Shown here one piece after another: positions 12,482-22,853 of a stretch of DNA of 64,000 nucleotides. Numbering within the stretch: the stretch's first letter is position 1; every line of letters begins with the position of its first letter. The stretch comes from Phycomyces blakesleeanus NRRL 1555(-). Taxonomy: Eukaryota; Mucoromycota; Mucoromycetes; Mucorales; Phycomycetaceae. The position numbers and the translations under genes were made by a program. The stretch spans positions 130,576 to 194,575 of the forward strand of contig NW_017265161.1 of the NCBI RefSeq assembly GCF_001638985.1, in the 5' to 3' direction. The notes under the pieces are model-generated. The model worked only from the letters and a program-made list of their open reading frames with translations. It made no database searches and had not been told where the DNA came from.

Positions 12482-12842
12482 CAATAGTAAAAGGGGGGGG
12501 GAGCAAATTCAGATAGCAATGGGTGCAAATTCAGTTGGCAATGGATGCAAATTCAATTTCTATGGAAGCCAATCAGATGTCAATGGGTTCTAGTTAGATG
12601 GAAATGGGCACCAATTGAAAGGATAAAACCAGTAAACATTCTGTAAATTGTTATATTAATATGCTTTCTTATTTATTAGCTTTCTCATACCTGTAAAAGC
12701 TGCTTTCATTAAAAAATAGCTTGTAACTTATAAAATACTTAGTAGAATTATTTCTTTTTTTGAAATAAAATAAAATATATCTTTTTTAAGCCCAAAAAAT
12801 AATTCCCAATGTTTGCACCCCCCTCCCCCAATTCTACTATTT
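12482..12842. mobile_element. Candidate MITE with G-rich inverted ends
   Basis: The left end reads CAATAGTAAAAGGGGGGGGG and the right end, reversed, reads CAAATAGTAGAATTGGGGGA. Both are followed by a TGCAAA/GCAAAT-like block, with CAATGGG repeated inward. The size of about 360 bp and lack of an ORF fit a non-autonomous element. The target duplication is not clear, so the call is tentative. Confidence 0.35.
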
Positions 12843-12929
12843 GAGGAAGACCCCCCTCAAAACTTGTTTGAGCTTCCTAAAAAGGAAACTCTTATCAACA
12901 CTTTTTTTTTCTTTTTCATCGTTGAGATT

Positions 12930-13800
12930 AAAAAAACTTCAGTGGGTGTGTATGCATCACATCTCTCAGAAGATTGGTGAGGTATATACCATTCATTGTG
13001 CTGCTATTCCAGCGATCCTGCCTTCTGATATCTGACTTGTTGGCACCACTCATATCAGCCATTCTTGCTGATAATTCACAGACAGCATGGGTCTTTGCTG
13101 TGGAAACAATTCCACAGATCTTGAATGCTGTGTTGATTGCTTCAAGATGGGTGGAGTAAGGCATTTCCCTAGTTGTTTTCTGCCCAGATCATAACAACTT
13201 ATGGTTAAAACATTCCTTGGATGTTTCAAAAGATGGAAACTGCTCACCATCAATATGTCATTTCCAGAAGAAATAGCATCCAAGTGCTATGAATGGACAA
13301 ATCTCAACCTTGGAATTTTGCAAGCAGGCTGCAAGCTCAATTTGTCCAAACTGGTTTATCTTTCCCTGCTTCAAGACCAAGACAAAGGCAGGACATTTGG
13401 AAGGTTCTTCACAATCCAACATGACTGTCTGAAGGTCAGCAAATTCGACTTTTCTTGTGGATTTGCCATGGAGCATACAAAAATGCGACAAAAGAAAAGA
13501 TACCGCATTTCTCAGATCACCTCAACTTGATCTCAAGAAATAAAAGCTAACAATGCTAGCAATGTCATTCTCTGTGTTGTATCCATCTACCAGAGTTCCA
13601 AGGCCACAGTCCTAGTTTTTAGTATGATGAGTATGCTCATCATTGAACTTCATGTTATCTAACAGCTGAATACAAGCCTTGCGAGGGTGAGAGTAGTTGT
13701 TCACACCAACTTTAACTTGCTTCTGGTACATATCCATAATAGCAGCAAAATAGGTCATTGCAGTTCCATACTTGATAGTTTTTTCAGTATCTCTTCTATG
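12930..13800 (-). pseudogene. Crypton-type tyrosine recombinase remnant
   Basis: Three minus-strand pieces in different frames read as one degraded Ndc10-like tyrosine recombinase. 13620-13760 gives YFAAIMDMYQKQ. 13258-13491 gives a helical middle part with ELAACLQN. 12928-13164 gives THAVCELSARMADMSGANKS, then RWNSSTMNGIYLTNL. The layout (TH..., GRW-like, then Y in a YLTNL motif) matches the C-terminal catalytic end of Crypton recombinases and the copies at 38528-39835 and 49618-51828. The HxxR arginine is absent (HAVC). No GCR1_C domain follows. A dead copy. Confidence 0.6.
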
Positions 13801-13899
13801 GTTTCGGTTGACAACCTAACAGAAGAAAAGATAATTAATTCAATTACTTACAGAATATATCTCCAAACAACAGCAAAAAATTTACACAGTCTTTAAGAA

Positions 13900-15090
13900 A
13901 CAAATAAAGCTTATCTCCATATATAGTGTAGCAATTTTTGAGGAGAATGCTTAAGAAAGCTTCATTACATCAATCTTTATACTCTTTTTACTTAGAAGCA
14001 TAGCTTCTCTTTGTGTTCTCTGATCTGTTAACTTCAGCTTCACAAGAAGTAGACATATGTGTCTCCATCATTCTAACATTCACATTAGAGATTGCAGCAG
14101 AATAGCTAGAAGTGCTTGATTTCATTTTGAGTAGATATTAAAAGGTCTGAGAAGATGAAAAAATAGTACTTTTACATGCTACTTATATTAATGTCTTGCT
14201 AGAAAATTCATTATAATTTATTATCCTTAGTAATAGGTGACTAAAAGAAATTCCAACATTAAGATATTGCTGCTCTTATATATGAGAAATAAGACAAGTA
14301 CTTAATAAAAAAACCTGCTTCTTGATCAATATGTTAAAGAACATATATAAAAATATAATGATAATTTTTTAAATGTGTGTAAAAAAACCGAATTTTTAAT
14401 AAAGTTTTATTAGACTGTATATAACTTATAAAAAAATATAATTGTGCTGATCTTCATTGAAAAAGAAATAATTATTTTGGGTGGGAACCTAAGATATTTG
14501 CCATTATTCCAGTATCAGTCATTAAAAATGAATGTCCAGAGAAATATTTAAAAATTCTTACTCTTTGATAATAAAAATAATATTAATTCCAAGTTGATTT
14601 ATTCAGCTAAATAAAGTGAGAAAATAAGATACAATATGTAGTTGTATAAAGTTATTATTGACAGAATGATGTCTTTTCATTATACTTATTGATGTTTTGC
14701 TTTACAAATAAAAAAATTACTTTCTATTTAGCCTTGGTCACTATCAGAAAATCAAAAAATAATAATAATAGAATATAATTTTCTAGAATTACAAAGAATT
14801 CTGCAATGTCACCACACTGCCAGATAATCAAAATTTTGTTGTGTGCTAATCATTTTTACAATACTCCATGTCAAATGACACATCATGTGTTAGGTTTATT
14901 GTAAATTATAATGGATTACTTGGCAAATAAAATACAATGATAATAGAATAGAGCAGAAGACAGATACAGCAAAAGGCAGCAAGCAGCAATAGTTAACAGG
15001 TAAAAAAAGAGAGAACAACCAAGAGAATCATTGTTAAAACTGAGAGAGAGAAAGGTATATAAAAAGAGAATGACAAAACAGAAAAGTAAT
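13900..15090. other. AT-rich spacer, nothing recognised
   Basis: No ORF longer than about 60 codons with a recognisable motif and no clear repeat. It ends at the target duplication GTAAT of the next LTR. Confidence 0.4.
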
Positions 15091-15622
15091 TGTTGTAAAT
15101 GAGTATTGACTACTGCTGTAATTGAGAATAAGTCTGAAGGAAATAATATAAGGCCTCAGCTATTCCAGTCAAAGGTGTCTGCCGATTACTTTATTATTTA
15201 ACACACAGGTTTAGCATGCATGATAGTGATTATATTTCATATGATGATATCACCATAATATGGGATACATCAGTGGATTATTATAAGCATAATTATAACT
15301 CATAAACACATTTACTTTCGATGTTAATACTTCATTGGGATTACACACATTTATATAATTAATCATACATTAATTATCCCAAGATCACATTGCTCTGATT
15401 AAGGCTCAGATAGGATCGATTACCTGACCCCAGTCATATAATTTTCCCAATCCAAAACAATATAAATAGCAGTAGTAGTTCAGTGTAGGAACCTCGTCAA
15501 ACTTTGATACAAAATCTTTCTCAATAAACAAAACCTACACAAGTTCTCACGAATCTTTGTTCTTAATTTCAAATCTTCAATTCTTCCTCTTAAAAACTTT
15601 TTCAACTTCAACCACCACAACA
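15091..15622 (+). mobile_element. Solo LTR, Ty3/gypsy-type (copy b)
   Basis: 532 bp, TGTTGTAAATG...CCACCACAACA, flanked by a perfect 5-bp duplication GTAAT (15086-15090 and 15623-15627). This is the signature of an LTR-retrotransposon insertion followed by LTR-LTR recombination. It is an inverted near-identical partner of 7420-7951. It contains the block ACACAAGTTCTCACGAAT that is also present in the LTRs of the gypsy element at 40804. Confidence 0.92.
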
Positions 15623-15627
15623 GTAAT

Positions 15628-16306
15628 AACTGATGAGAAGAACAAAGCCAACAAACAACCTTCTTAAAACCAAGGAACTGATATGTTATGTTGTAAAATG
15701 ATATAGATCATAAAGAGAAGAAAACAAGAAAAAGATCCTGAAACTGAATAAAAGATTGATTGATTATTTTATTGAGTTGAGTTTGCTTCTCTTTTTATAG
15801 TTGACAAGATTTTAAGTTGATAATAGAAGTTCAGAAAAATAAAGATAGTAAAAATAAAATAATCAATAATCAATACAGCAAAGATAAAATATATGAATAA
15901 AAATATGGTAAAAATATAATAATAAAGATACTGATATTGCGTGGAGATGTCGGCAAGATGAATTGTGTGCATTGTAAAAGAGGAATGTTACTAGCATGGG
16001 GGATCATGACTTCGAATGAGTACAATATAGACGAATATGTTAACAAGAGAAAAGAAAAAAGTATTATGTATAGAAAGAACAGGGAACAGAAACGAGATTT
16101 TTCCTGTGCATAGAAAAATTCTCCTCTTACCACCGAGGGCACAGCACCACATCAACAAACCGTTGACGTCAGCCTCTCATAACCGGGACGACACGTCACA
16201 ACAAACTGCTAGACAAACCCACTGAGCAGACTGACCTTCTGGTACTGGACACCACGACATGGCTAAACGCCTAATTAATGTACAGCACGCATTACAAAGC
16301 AACTAC
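15628..16306. other. Spacer before tRNA-Lys
   Basis: No supported gene. The last 150 bases are less AT-rich than the surroundings and probably hold the upstream region of the tRNA gene. Confidence 0.4.
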
Positions 16307-16379
16307 GCCCGGCTAGCTCAATCGGTAGAGCGTGAGACTCTTAATCTCAAGGTTGGGGGTTCGACCCCCCCGTTGGGCT
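16307..16379 (+). tRNA. tRNA-Lys (CTT)
   Basis: 73 nt, intronless, full cloverleaf by hand. The acceptor GCCCGGC pairs with GTTGGGC (two G-U pairs). D stem GCTC/GAGC. The anticodon stem TGAGA/TCTCA encloses loop CTCTTAA with anticodon CTT. The T stem GGGGG/CCCCC encloses TTCGACC. The A box (TAGCTCAATCGG) and B box (GGTTCGACCCC) needed by RNA polymerase III are present. An LTR-like stub starts 20 bases downstream. Confidence 0.95.
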
Positions 16380-16398
16380 TTATACATTTTGACGCTTT

Positions 16399-16429
16399 TG
16401 TCATTTCCAATCTGAGTTGGTCTTCCTTT
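16399..16429 (+). mobile_element. LTR stub next to tRNA-Lys
   Basis: 31 bases starting TGTCATTTCCAATCTG. It matches the first 30 bases of the TGTCGTTCC LTR family (16795-17105, 47684-48045) and is cut off where the next LTR starts. Confidence 0.6.
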
Positions 16430-16792
16430 TGTCAAGTCTCGATCTGGTATTTCTTTTCTGGCACTTGTAACTAAGTCGCAGAATCAATACCACTGAGGAT
16501 CATTAAGTTTTTAAGAATAGTTTTTAGATAAGAATAAAGATGATTTTTATTAAATATAATTCTTGACTATTTATACAAAACAATTGTTGTTTTCTGGCTA
16601 AAAGAATAGCTACGTTAATATGTCTTAGATACTAGTTATTTAGTAATATCTTCTACAAGTATATTTACCATCTTAAACATTTAAAACATATACAAAATAC
16701 CAATCAGCAATGATAAGATCTTTTACCCTAAAAGTTAACTATTATTAGTTGCTTGTGAATTCCAATTTTGATTGCCGATGTCAACTCTGACA
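16430..16792 (+). mobile_element. Small solo LTR, TGTCAAG family
   Basis: 363 bp, TGTCAAGTCTCGATC...GTCAACTCTGACA, so the ends are TGTCA/TGACA inverted. A diverged partner lies in reverse at about 17640-17899. There is no coding capacity. It sits 50 bases downstream of tRNA-Lys. The target duplication is not visible because both sides abut other LTR pieces. Confidence 0.7.
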
Positions 16793-16794
16793 AA

Positions 16795-17105
16795 TGTCAG
16801 ACATTATTTTGATGAATCTGTAAAATCTAAAGATGGTTAACCGCAGTACTTCTTTATGCGCAGTAATATCTTCCTGAGCCTTAACCGCAGTATAATGACT
16901 ATTTCTTTAATTAAATATAAATAATAACTACTGCAGATAATGCACAGTATTAGTTTAGAAAACTATATAAGACAATTCAATTCATATCAATAAAAAGTAT
17001 CTTTTATCCTCTCTTTGATTTTACGTATACTCCTTGATCCCCAGTGGGTTTGACCTTTTGACTTTGTTATAGTAAAAGGAAGACCAACCCAGATCGGGAA
17101 CGACA
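16795..17105 (-). mobile_element. Small solo LTR, TGTCGTTCC family (311 bp)
   Basis: 311 bp on the minus strand, TGTCGTTCCCGATCTGGG...AATGTCTGACA. It starts 72 bases beyond the 3' end of tRNA-Glu (also minus), in the same orientation. The length equals the sum of the two halves of the LTR interrupted by Crypton A (262+49). No clear target duplication. Confidence 0.8.
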
Positions 17106-17177
17106 CTTGTTCACCAAAATTAAGAACAGCAAAGGTCCCTAATATCTGACAAAAATAATACATTCAAATCTACACAC

Positions 17178-17249
17178 TTCCCCAACGGGGAATTGAACCC
17201 CGGCCACGACGGTGAGAGCGTCGGATCCTAGCCACTAGACCATTGAGGA
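17178..17249 (-). tRNA. tRNA-Glu (CTC)
   Basis: 72 nt including the discriminator base. The acceptor TCCTCAA pairs with TTGGGGA. The anticodon loop GCTCTCA gives CTC. The T arm contains GGGGTTCAATTCCCC and the D arm TGGTCTAGTGGCTAGGAT. It is typical of eukaryotic tRNA-Glu and has no intron. Confidence 0.95.
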
Positions 17250-17345
17250 GCAGATATATTGACATGGGGTATTGTAAATATAATCAACTGTTTACAAAAG
17301 TTTGGTTGTCCGGCAGTGCGGTGACATTGTAGAATTCGGATAACG

Positions 17346-17636
17346 CTAATCGTAAATACTTTTCTGCAAGTCACAGCATATTCAGTCAATCAAGAGAGCA
17401 ATTTCCAAAAAATGAAGAAATATTGTAAAAAAAAAGTTAATGTGTTATTTTTCAAGAAATTGATTAAGAAAGATATACTTTTTATTAGACAAACCAATTC
17501 AGCAATTATTTTTTACTTTAATTAAGTTTATATAAGAGATAGTAGATAAAGAAGTATAAAGTAAATCTAGCATATATAAAGTAAGTTATTTTTTTTTAAT
17601 ATTTGTGACTTGCAGAAAGTATTTACGATTAGCTTT
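17346..17636. repeat. 30-bp inverted repeat around AT-rich core
   Basis: GCTAATCGTAAATACTTTTC...GCAAGTCACA at 17346-17376 recurs inverted at 17606-17636 with one base missing. The 230-bp core is non-coding. It could be a small foldback/MITE-like element or an insertion inside the neighbouring LTR. No target duplication was found. Confidence 0.5.
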
Positions 17637-17639
17637 GAT

Positions 17640-17899
17640 GTCATTTTCATATATTGGCATTTGAAATAAAAAAAGTTAATATAAATCTTAAAATTTGCGA
17701 TTATTAAGAAAATATACTATATTCTTTTAGTCAGAAATCAAACATCATTTTGTATAAATAGTCAAGAAATATAATTAATAAAAAAGTATTTTTATTCTTA
17801 TATAAAAAACTATTCTTAAAACTTGATGATCCCCAGTGGTATTGATTCTGCGACTTAGTTACAAGTGCCAGAAAAGAAATACCAGATTGAGACTTGACA
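17640..17899 (-). mobile_element. Degraded LTR, TGTCAAG family
   Basis: In reverse it starts TGTCAAGTCTCAATCTGG and follows the 16430 copy for about 200 bases, then diverges. Just to its right, 17984-18019 holds only the two extremities of a similar LTR (TGTCAAGTCTTAATCTGG...TGACA). Confidence 0.6.
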
Positions 17900-18044
17900 T
17901 AATATTGAAGGCATATGTTAAAAGAAATAACTAATTGGATACCTGACTTAAGGATTTCTATCTTTGATGTCAACTCTGACATAAGTGTCAGAAAAGAAAT
18001 ACCAGATTAAGACTTGACAACTTGATAATTGCAAGAATAAATCA

Positions 18045-18306
18045 TATCGTTCCCAATCTGGGTTGGTCTTCTTTTTACTATAATAAAGTCAAAAGGTCAA
18101 ACCCACTGGGGATCAAGGGATATATGTAAAATTAAAGAGAGAATAAAAGATACTTTTTATTGATATGAATTGAATTGTCTTATATAGTTTTCTAAACTAA
18201 TACTGCATATTAATTGCAGTAGTTATTATTTATATTTAATTAAAAAAATAGTCATTATACTGCAGTTAATGCTCAGGAATATATTACTGCACATAAAGAA
18301 GTACTG
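18045..18306 (+). mobile_element. Left 262 bp of a TGTCGTTCC LTR split by Crypton A
   Basis: Matches the reverse complement of 16795-17105 from its first base up to ...AAGTACTG, then changes abruptly into the Crypton end AGTGAGTATTATTTGG. The missing last 49 bases are found at 40577-40625. The first bases are TATCG instead of TGTCG. Confidence 0.85.
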
Positions 18307-18724
18307 AGTGAGTATTATTTGGGTACAAGCATGGTCTTAGACGGCATCTCTTCAATTTGTAGTCAGAGAAAGACACAGGGTAGAATACTTTCTTTTTGGG
18401 AAAAAATTGAAAATCAGACCTTTTTGTATAGCAGTTTTACTAAGTTTTTTTGAGCGGAATTCGACTTTTTTAAGTGTATTAGGGAAGCTTGAAAGTGACA
18501 AGATATATTATTATTTTTGATAAAGATTGTTAGGGAGAATTGTGTAAAGATATTATGAAATAATAATATTAAATACAAAGATATAATAATTATATTATAT
18601 TAACTTTAAAAGCATAGAAGAAAAAATTTATTGAAGAATTGTATAAAATTATAAAAGAAAAAAAAGACTAAATTAGATGGAAAGTATTAAATATATATAT
18701 ATGTAAGTATGTGTTGAATGTTTT

Positions 18725-19738
18725 TTAGAAGATAATGCCACTATCAGCAATTCTTTTTGCAAGTTCATTTAAAGATATCTTTAAATCATGGTGCTTATTC
18801 TTAACAAGCAGGGCAACTTCTTCTTCTGTCAAATATCTTTCTTTAGCAAGCCATTTCACCTTGTTGTATATATGAACTCTTCTGCTAAAGAATTGTGATT
18901 CTGTTTTGTTATGACTGTGGATTCTCCACTTTGCCCTAAAGCTTTGTTCAAGAAATCTAATTGATGGGCTCCCAGATATTCCAACAGAATATTCGCGCCA
19001 CATATCTGTTACAGTTAGAATTTTTTGGCTTATTTTATAATATGGTGATATCTCTTCATTGTTGTCTGGATTTGTAACTTGGGTAAAGCTTGAGGGAGCA
19101 GACGGGGCAGACAGGACTGAGGAACCAAGAGAAGCAGAAGTAACAGAGGGAACAGAAGGAGCAGTGTGGTCAGAGGACGCGGGAGATTGTGTCTGTAAGA
19201 CATTTTCAAGGCATTGTTAGATTTGAGAAGGATTATTGCATAGACAAAATGAAGCTTGTAAAAAGGGTTCAATTAGTACATTTCTAGTCTCTAGGCCTAC
19301 ACTTCTGGCATTTGCAAATTCAAATTGGTTTTGGGCTTGTATTATATTGAAGGAGCTGATCATTGTATCAAATCTGGCTTGCATAGCAGCAGCTATCTCT
19401 GGTGCAACAACTTGAATACGGTTGCTCACTTGAAACTTGTCGGTTGATTCACCAATGGCACCAGAAAGTTGTGTTTCAAACTCTTGGTATAGGCTTGTTG
19501 AAAATATTTTACTTATACACAAGTAATGGTTTGGGTACTTCTTTCGTAAAACCACAGAGTCCTATTTTTATAAATTATTAAAGAGAACTATTTATCCAAG
19601 CACTATTGCTAATTTCTTACCTGAAGAAAAACGATTCTTAAATAGGCCAAAAGATCCAAAAAATTGGGACCAGCGATGTCATCTTAAACTTCTTTCTTGT
19701 AGAATTTAGCTTTCCGTGATTCAATGCTTGGGAATATC
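18725..19738 (-). pseudogene. Crypton A recombinase, C-terminal part with GCR1_C domain
   Basis: Continuation of the gene at 38528-39835 after CACTG-4. Exon 1 resumes at 19738 (IFPSIES, then DDIAGPNFLDLLAYLRIVFL) and ends at 19621. The exon at 19561-18725 starts DSVVLRKKYP and ends in a GCR1_C-like DNA-binding domain (VTDMWREYSVGISGSPSIRF, then FFSRRVHIYN). The intron position and the residues on both sides match Crypton B (LRVVFLQ | DSVLLKKKFP). In-frame stops occur in exon 1 (KKEV*DDI) and exon 2 (PSQI*QCL), so it is dead. Confidence 0.8.
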
Positions 19739-19779
19739 CACTGGAAAAATAATAGGATATTCTTCTGTTAAAAACTGTC

Positions 19780-20105
19780 AAAATATATGTGTAAAGACCA
19801 GGTTTTTTCATATGATCAGAAAAATTACACAAAGGTATGAAGCCACCTTTCTACTAAGTAGAAAGACCAACTTTCGAACATAGGAAAAGCTCGGGCAGCT
19901 GAGAAGCAGAGTTTATTAGCATTCTCTGTATATAGAGTTTCCCTATTACACCAAAGCATTTTATTCAAAACTATATTTCTTGTAATACTTTATGTTTGTT
20001 TTAGATTAAAAGAACGATAAACAAGCATGAAATTTAATGGAATAGCCAACTTTTCTATGGTTTATTTCATTGAAAAGCCAACTTTTCCATGGTTATAATC
20101 TCCAA
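19780..20105 (-). repeat. Conserved subterminal region next to gene U (copy 4)
   Basis: About 330 bp shared in reverse with 33128-33450. Landmarks are a doubled GAAAAGTTGGC motif, TTATCGTTCTTTTAAT, ATATACAGAGAATGC, CCTATGTTCGAAAGTTGGTC and AAACCTGGTCTTTACACA. In both elements it lies between the last U exon and the element terminus. It is probably the transposase-binding end rather than a separate MITE. Confidence 0.7.
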
Positions 20106-20289
20106 AACAAAAATTTGAGTCAATTCTAGACACTTCTTCTTGTACAATTAACTGCAAAATACTTCTCCCCCCATATATGCATTGCAATTCTTATTGGTTT
20201 ATTTTGTGTTTATTAGGAAAAAAGAATACTTCTAGGTTTACAGTCTAGTGATACAATTATATATTTTGGACTGCTTTCCTCATCATCTT

Positions 20290-21133
20290 TCATACTATTT
20301 GAATTGAGTAATGCAACACAGATATTATTTCTCTCAAAAAAACCAGTGATGTATAGTTTGCTTGAAGATGCCTGTTCTCTAAAATTATAAGGGTGTTAAT
20401 TATGTATGTAGAATATCAAATAATCTAAAAAATATATTGTATAAAATATACTTACATTAAAAACATCAGATACAAGTGAGAAAATCAAGAGGATATCAGG
20501 AATGTTGGACATGGCACCCAGTATGACTACTTTGACTATGAAAATTATTGAAAAAATTAGTTTGGGTGAATTGAGTAATATAGTAATTAATTTACACACC
20601 CAAAGCAAACAGTTGTATTTGTAAACCTTGATAGTCCTTGTCAAGAGCTGATATAGTCTCTTGTAGAATATTGTATTATATTAATATACAGTGTAATAAT
20701 ATTACAGTACATATAAAGAGAATAAAGAAAAAACAAGTCTTACCATATCAATGACAGTAGCATGAGATAGAAGTTCTAGATGCAGAGAATGTTTGAGAGA
20801 GGGTCATTCATCTATAATAAAGGTTATATTTTGTTAGATAAATATTAAAACAAAATGTAATAAATAAAAAGAACTATAAAATATTATCATGTTGGTTGCC
20901 ATGTTTAGTTGTAGTGTATGTTTTTGGCAACACGGCCTATAAAAAAGTCAGCAAAATTTTAGATGACAATGCTTACTAACGTTTGCTAATTGGGATGGAC
21001 ATTGTGAAGAGGATGCATCAGAAATAAAAAGAATGATAGTGTCTATGGCAACAGAATGTATCAGTATTTTTTTTAGCTGTTTATGAAAAAAAGACGCCAC
21101 CTTACCATAAAAACCCTGACATATAATAAACAA
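20290..21133 (-). pseudogene. Gene U of CACTG-4: unknown micro-exon gene
   Basis: Not recognised. Exons are placed by alignment with the copy at 32040-32929: a ends 21106; b 21042-20981 (62 nt); c 20936-20888 (49); d 20811-20744 (68); e 20657-20600 (58); f 20535-20456 (80); last 20376-20290 ending TGA. The lengths of b to f equal those of the other copy exactly. Residues are alike in both (SDASSSQCPSQLAN vs SDASPSQCPSGLAK; ATVIDM vs TSVIDM; GLQIQLFALG vs GLQINPFALG). Here exon d has a TGA (DE*PSL) and the donor after exon c is AT instead of GT, so this copy is disabled. The 5' start is undetermined. Confidence 0.65.
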
Positions 21134-21419
21134 TGAATAGAAAGATGGAGCAAGTGCCTATGGCAGCCAAATATATAAATATTCTTATTTGTTATCTGTG
21201 ATGAAGCTCTTTTTAAAAAGAATATAACTTACTAAAATATCCAAATATAACACTACAGGAAAAAAAAGTGGGGTTTTATGGCTGCTTTATGGCAGTTTGA
21301 CAAGGTGGCTTTGTGGCGGTTTTTTGCCAAATATCCACTTTGCCCCCCTGGAGTTTAAATATATATTAAAGATCCCCGCTTTCTGATTCTCCTTTGTTGG
21401 CTCTTCTATTGGACAGCGT

Positions 21420-21840
21420 TTCATTCTTTATTGTATAAAGTATATTATATAATCAATTACTTTTATTGGGTACTCTCTTAAATGTCATTTATTACTTTAA
21501 TATTTTAGCTTAGAAAGGAATTCTATTGGACACTAGTAATTTTTTTTTAATGTTACTTTTATGAAAGCAGTTTTTTATTGGATAATATACATGTAAATGT
21601 TTGATTATTTTAATAAATACAAATTTTTATTAGTTATTACAATAGAAGATCATTTTTATTAATCATTTTTATTGGTTGTTATGACAGAAAAAAAATCATA
21701 TTGTTCATTTTATTAGTTATTATGACAGAAAAATAAATAATATTGTTTATTTTATTGGCTGTTAAAGCATAAAAAAATCTATAGATACAATTTATTGGCT
21801 ATTTACTATTTAATATTCTAGGTTTTTATAGTAAAATATT
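21420..21840. repeat. Recurrent TTTTATTGG motif, degenerate 50-bp repeats
   Basis: The motif TATTGG(A/G/T/C) recurs seven or more times, with a unit like TTTTATTGGTTGTTATGACAG in the right half. It lies between the CACTA end and its minus-strand gene. It may be a set of protein-binding sites; function is not shown. Confidence 0.5.
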
Positions 21841-21869
21841 CTATTCAATTCTACTACACCAGATTACTT

Positions 21870-22540
21870 ACGAGACTGTAATCTTTTATGGCAGTCCCTT
21901 CAGAGATGTGCAACTCTTGCAGTTGATGCTCAGTTTCCGAGACACCTAGTGAAGTCTATACTAGAATCCTTCATTATATTTGCGTGCCTAGCACACATTT
22001 ATTTCTTAAGTGCTACTGGTATAGACCCCCAGCTAGGATTAGGACCAAGAGCGATCACCAAAGGATGGGCAGCCATATCATCACATACAAGCTTTGTACA
22101 CATATTGAGCATGACCTTTTCGTTACTTGTTACTTCAATGCCAAGGTCTTCACTTATCATCTTGAAGATATGCTTTAAAGTTATTTCACGGAATATGCTC
22201 ACCGGTTTGCGGATGGTATTAGCACTAGACTATTAAATGACATATTAATATATATTCAACTCGTTTTATTTTTTGTCTTACAATGGCAGAGACAGAAGGC
22301 GAAGTGTGTTGGTTAAGAATGTTTCTATTCTCCAGTTGACTCTGGAGAGCAGTAATCTCCAAATTCAAATTTTCAATGCTTATCTTTATTTCAAGCTTCA
22401 ACTCTTCGATCTGTGCCTTCATTTCAAGTTTGGTCTTTTCTTAGCCTGCCTTTAAAGATAGTATCTCACTGTACATGACATGTAGCAAAGACATGGAATT
22501 GTTATCTGTGTTATTCGTGTTGAGAGTTTGGTTTACCTGA
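21870..22540 (-). pseudogene. Coiled-coil accessory gene of the CACTA element
   Basis: At least two exons on the minus strand. The upstream exon (22540 to about 22288) encodes a heptad-rich segment (KAQIEELKLEIKISIENLNL) ending SPSVSAI before GTAAGA. The downstream exon (about 22225-21878) encodes REITLKHIFKMISEDLGIEV and a globular part with SNEKVMLNMCTKLVCDDMAA. In-frame stops interrupt it (KAG*EKTK, ALKK*MCAR, CLGN*AST). It may correspond to the TnpA-like second protein of CACTA elements, but I recognise no domain. Confidence 0.45.
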
Positions 22541-22853
22541 GAAAAAGAATTGTTGTGAAAGAAAGATAAAGGCCAAAAAATTTTCTATTGTCTATTATTA
22601 GTTTTATATAAATGAGTTTAACCTATTGGTCCAGCCAATATTATTATTGGGTTACTGTAGTTCTAATAACAGCTATTACACAATGTTTTAGCTTCTGTTC
22701 CTGAGTTTATATTTGTATCATCTATGTCATTGCCTACTTGTAGTCATTAAATCTATACAACTCTCAATGCTATTAAGTATAAAGACATATTATTTGAAAG
22801 GAATTATCAATATTCATACCTTTATTCTTAAGTGTTTATTTCCAACCTAAAAA

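Noticed and set aside
7420..15622. Two inverted LTRs as ends of one large element
   Set aside because: LTRs of one element are direct, not inverted. The right copy has its own GTAAT duplication, so they are independent solo LTRs.
19780..20105. Independent MITE with a copy at 33128
   Set aside because: Both copies sit at the same distance from gene U and from an element end, so they are parts of the CACTG elements.
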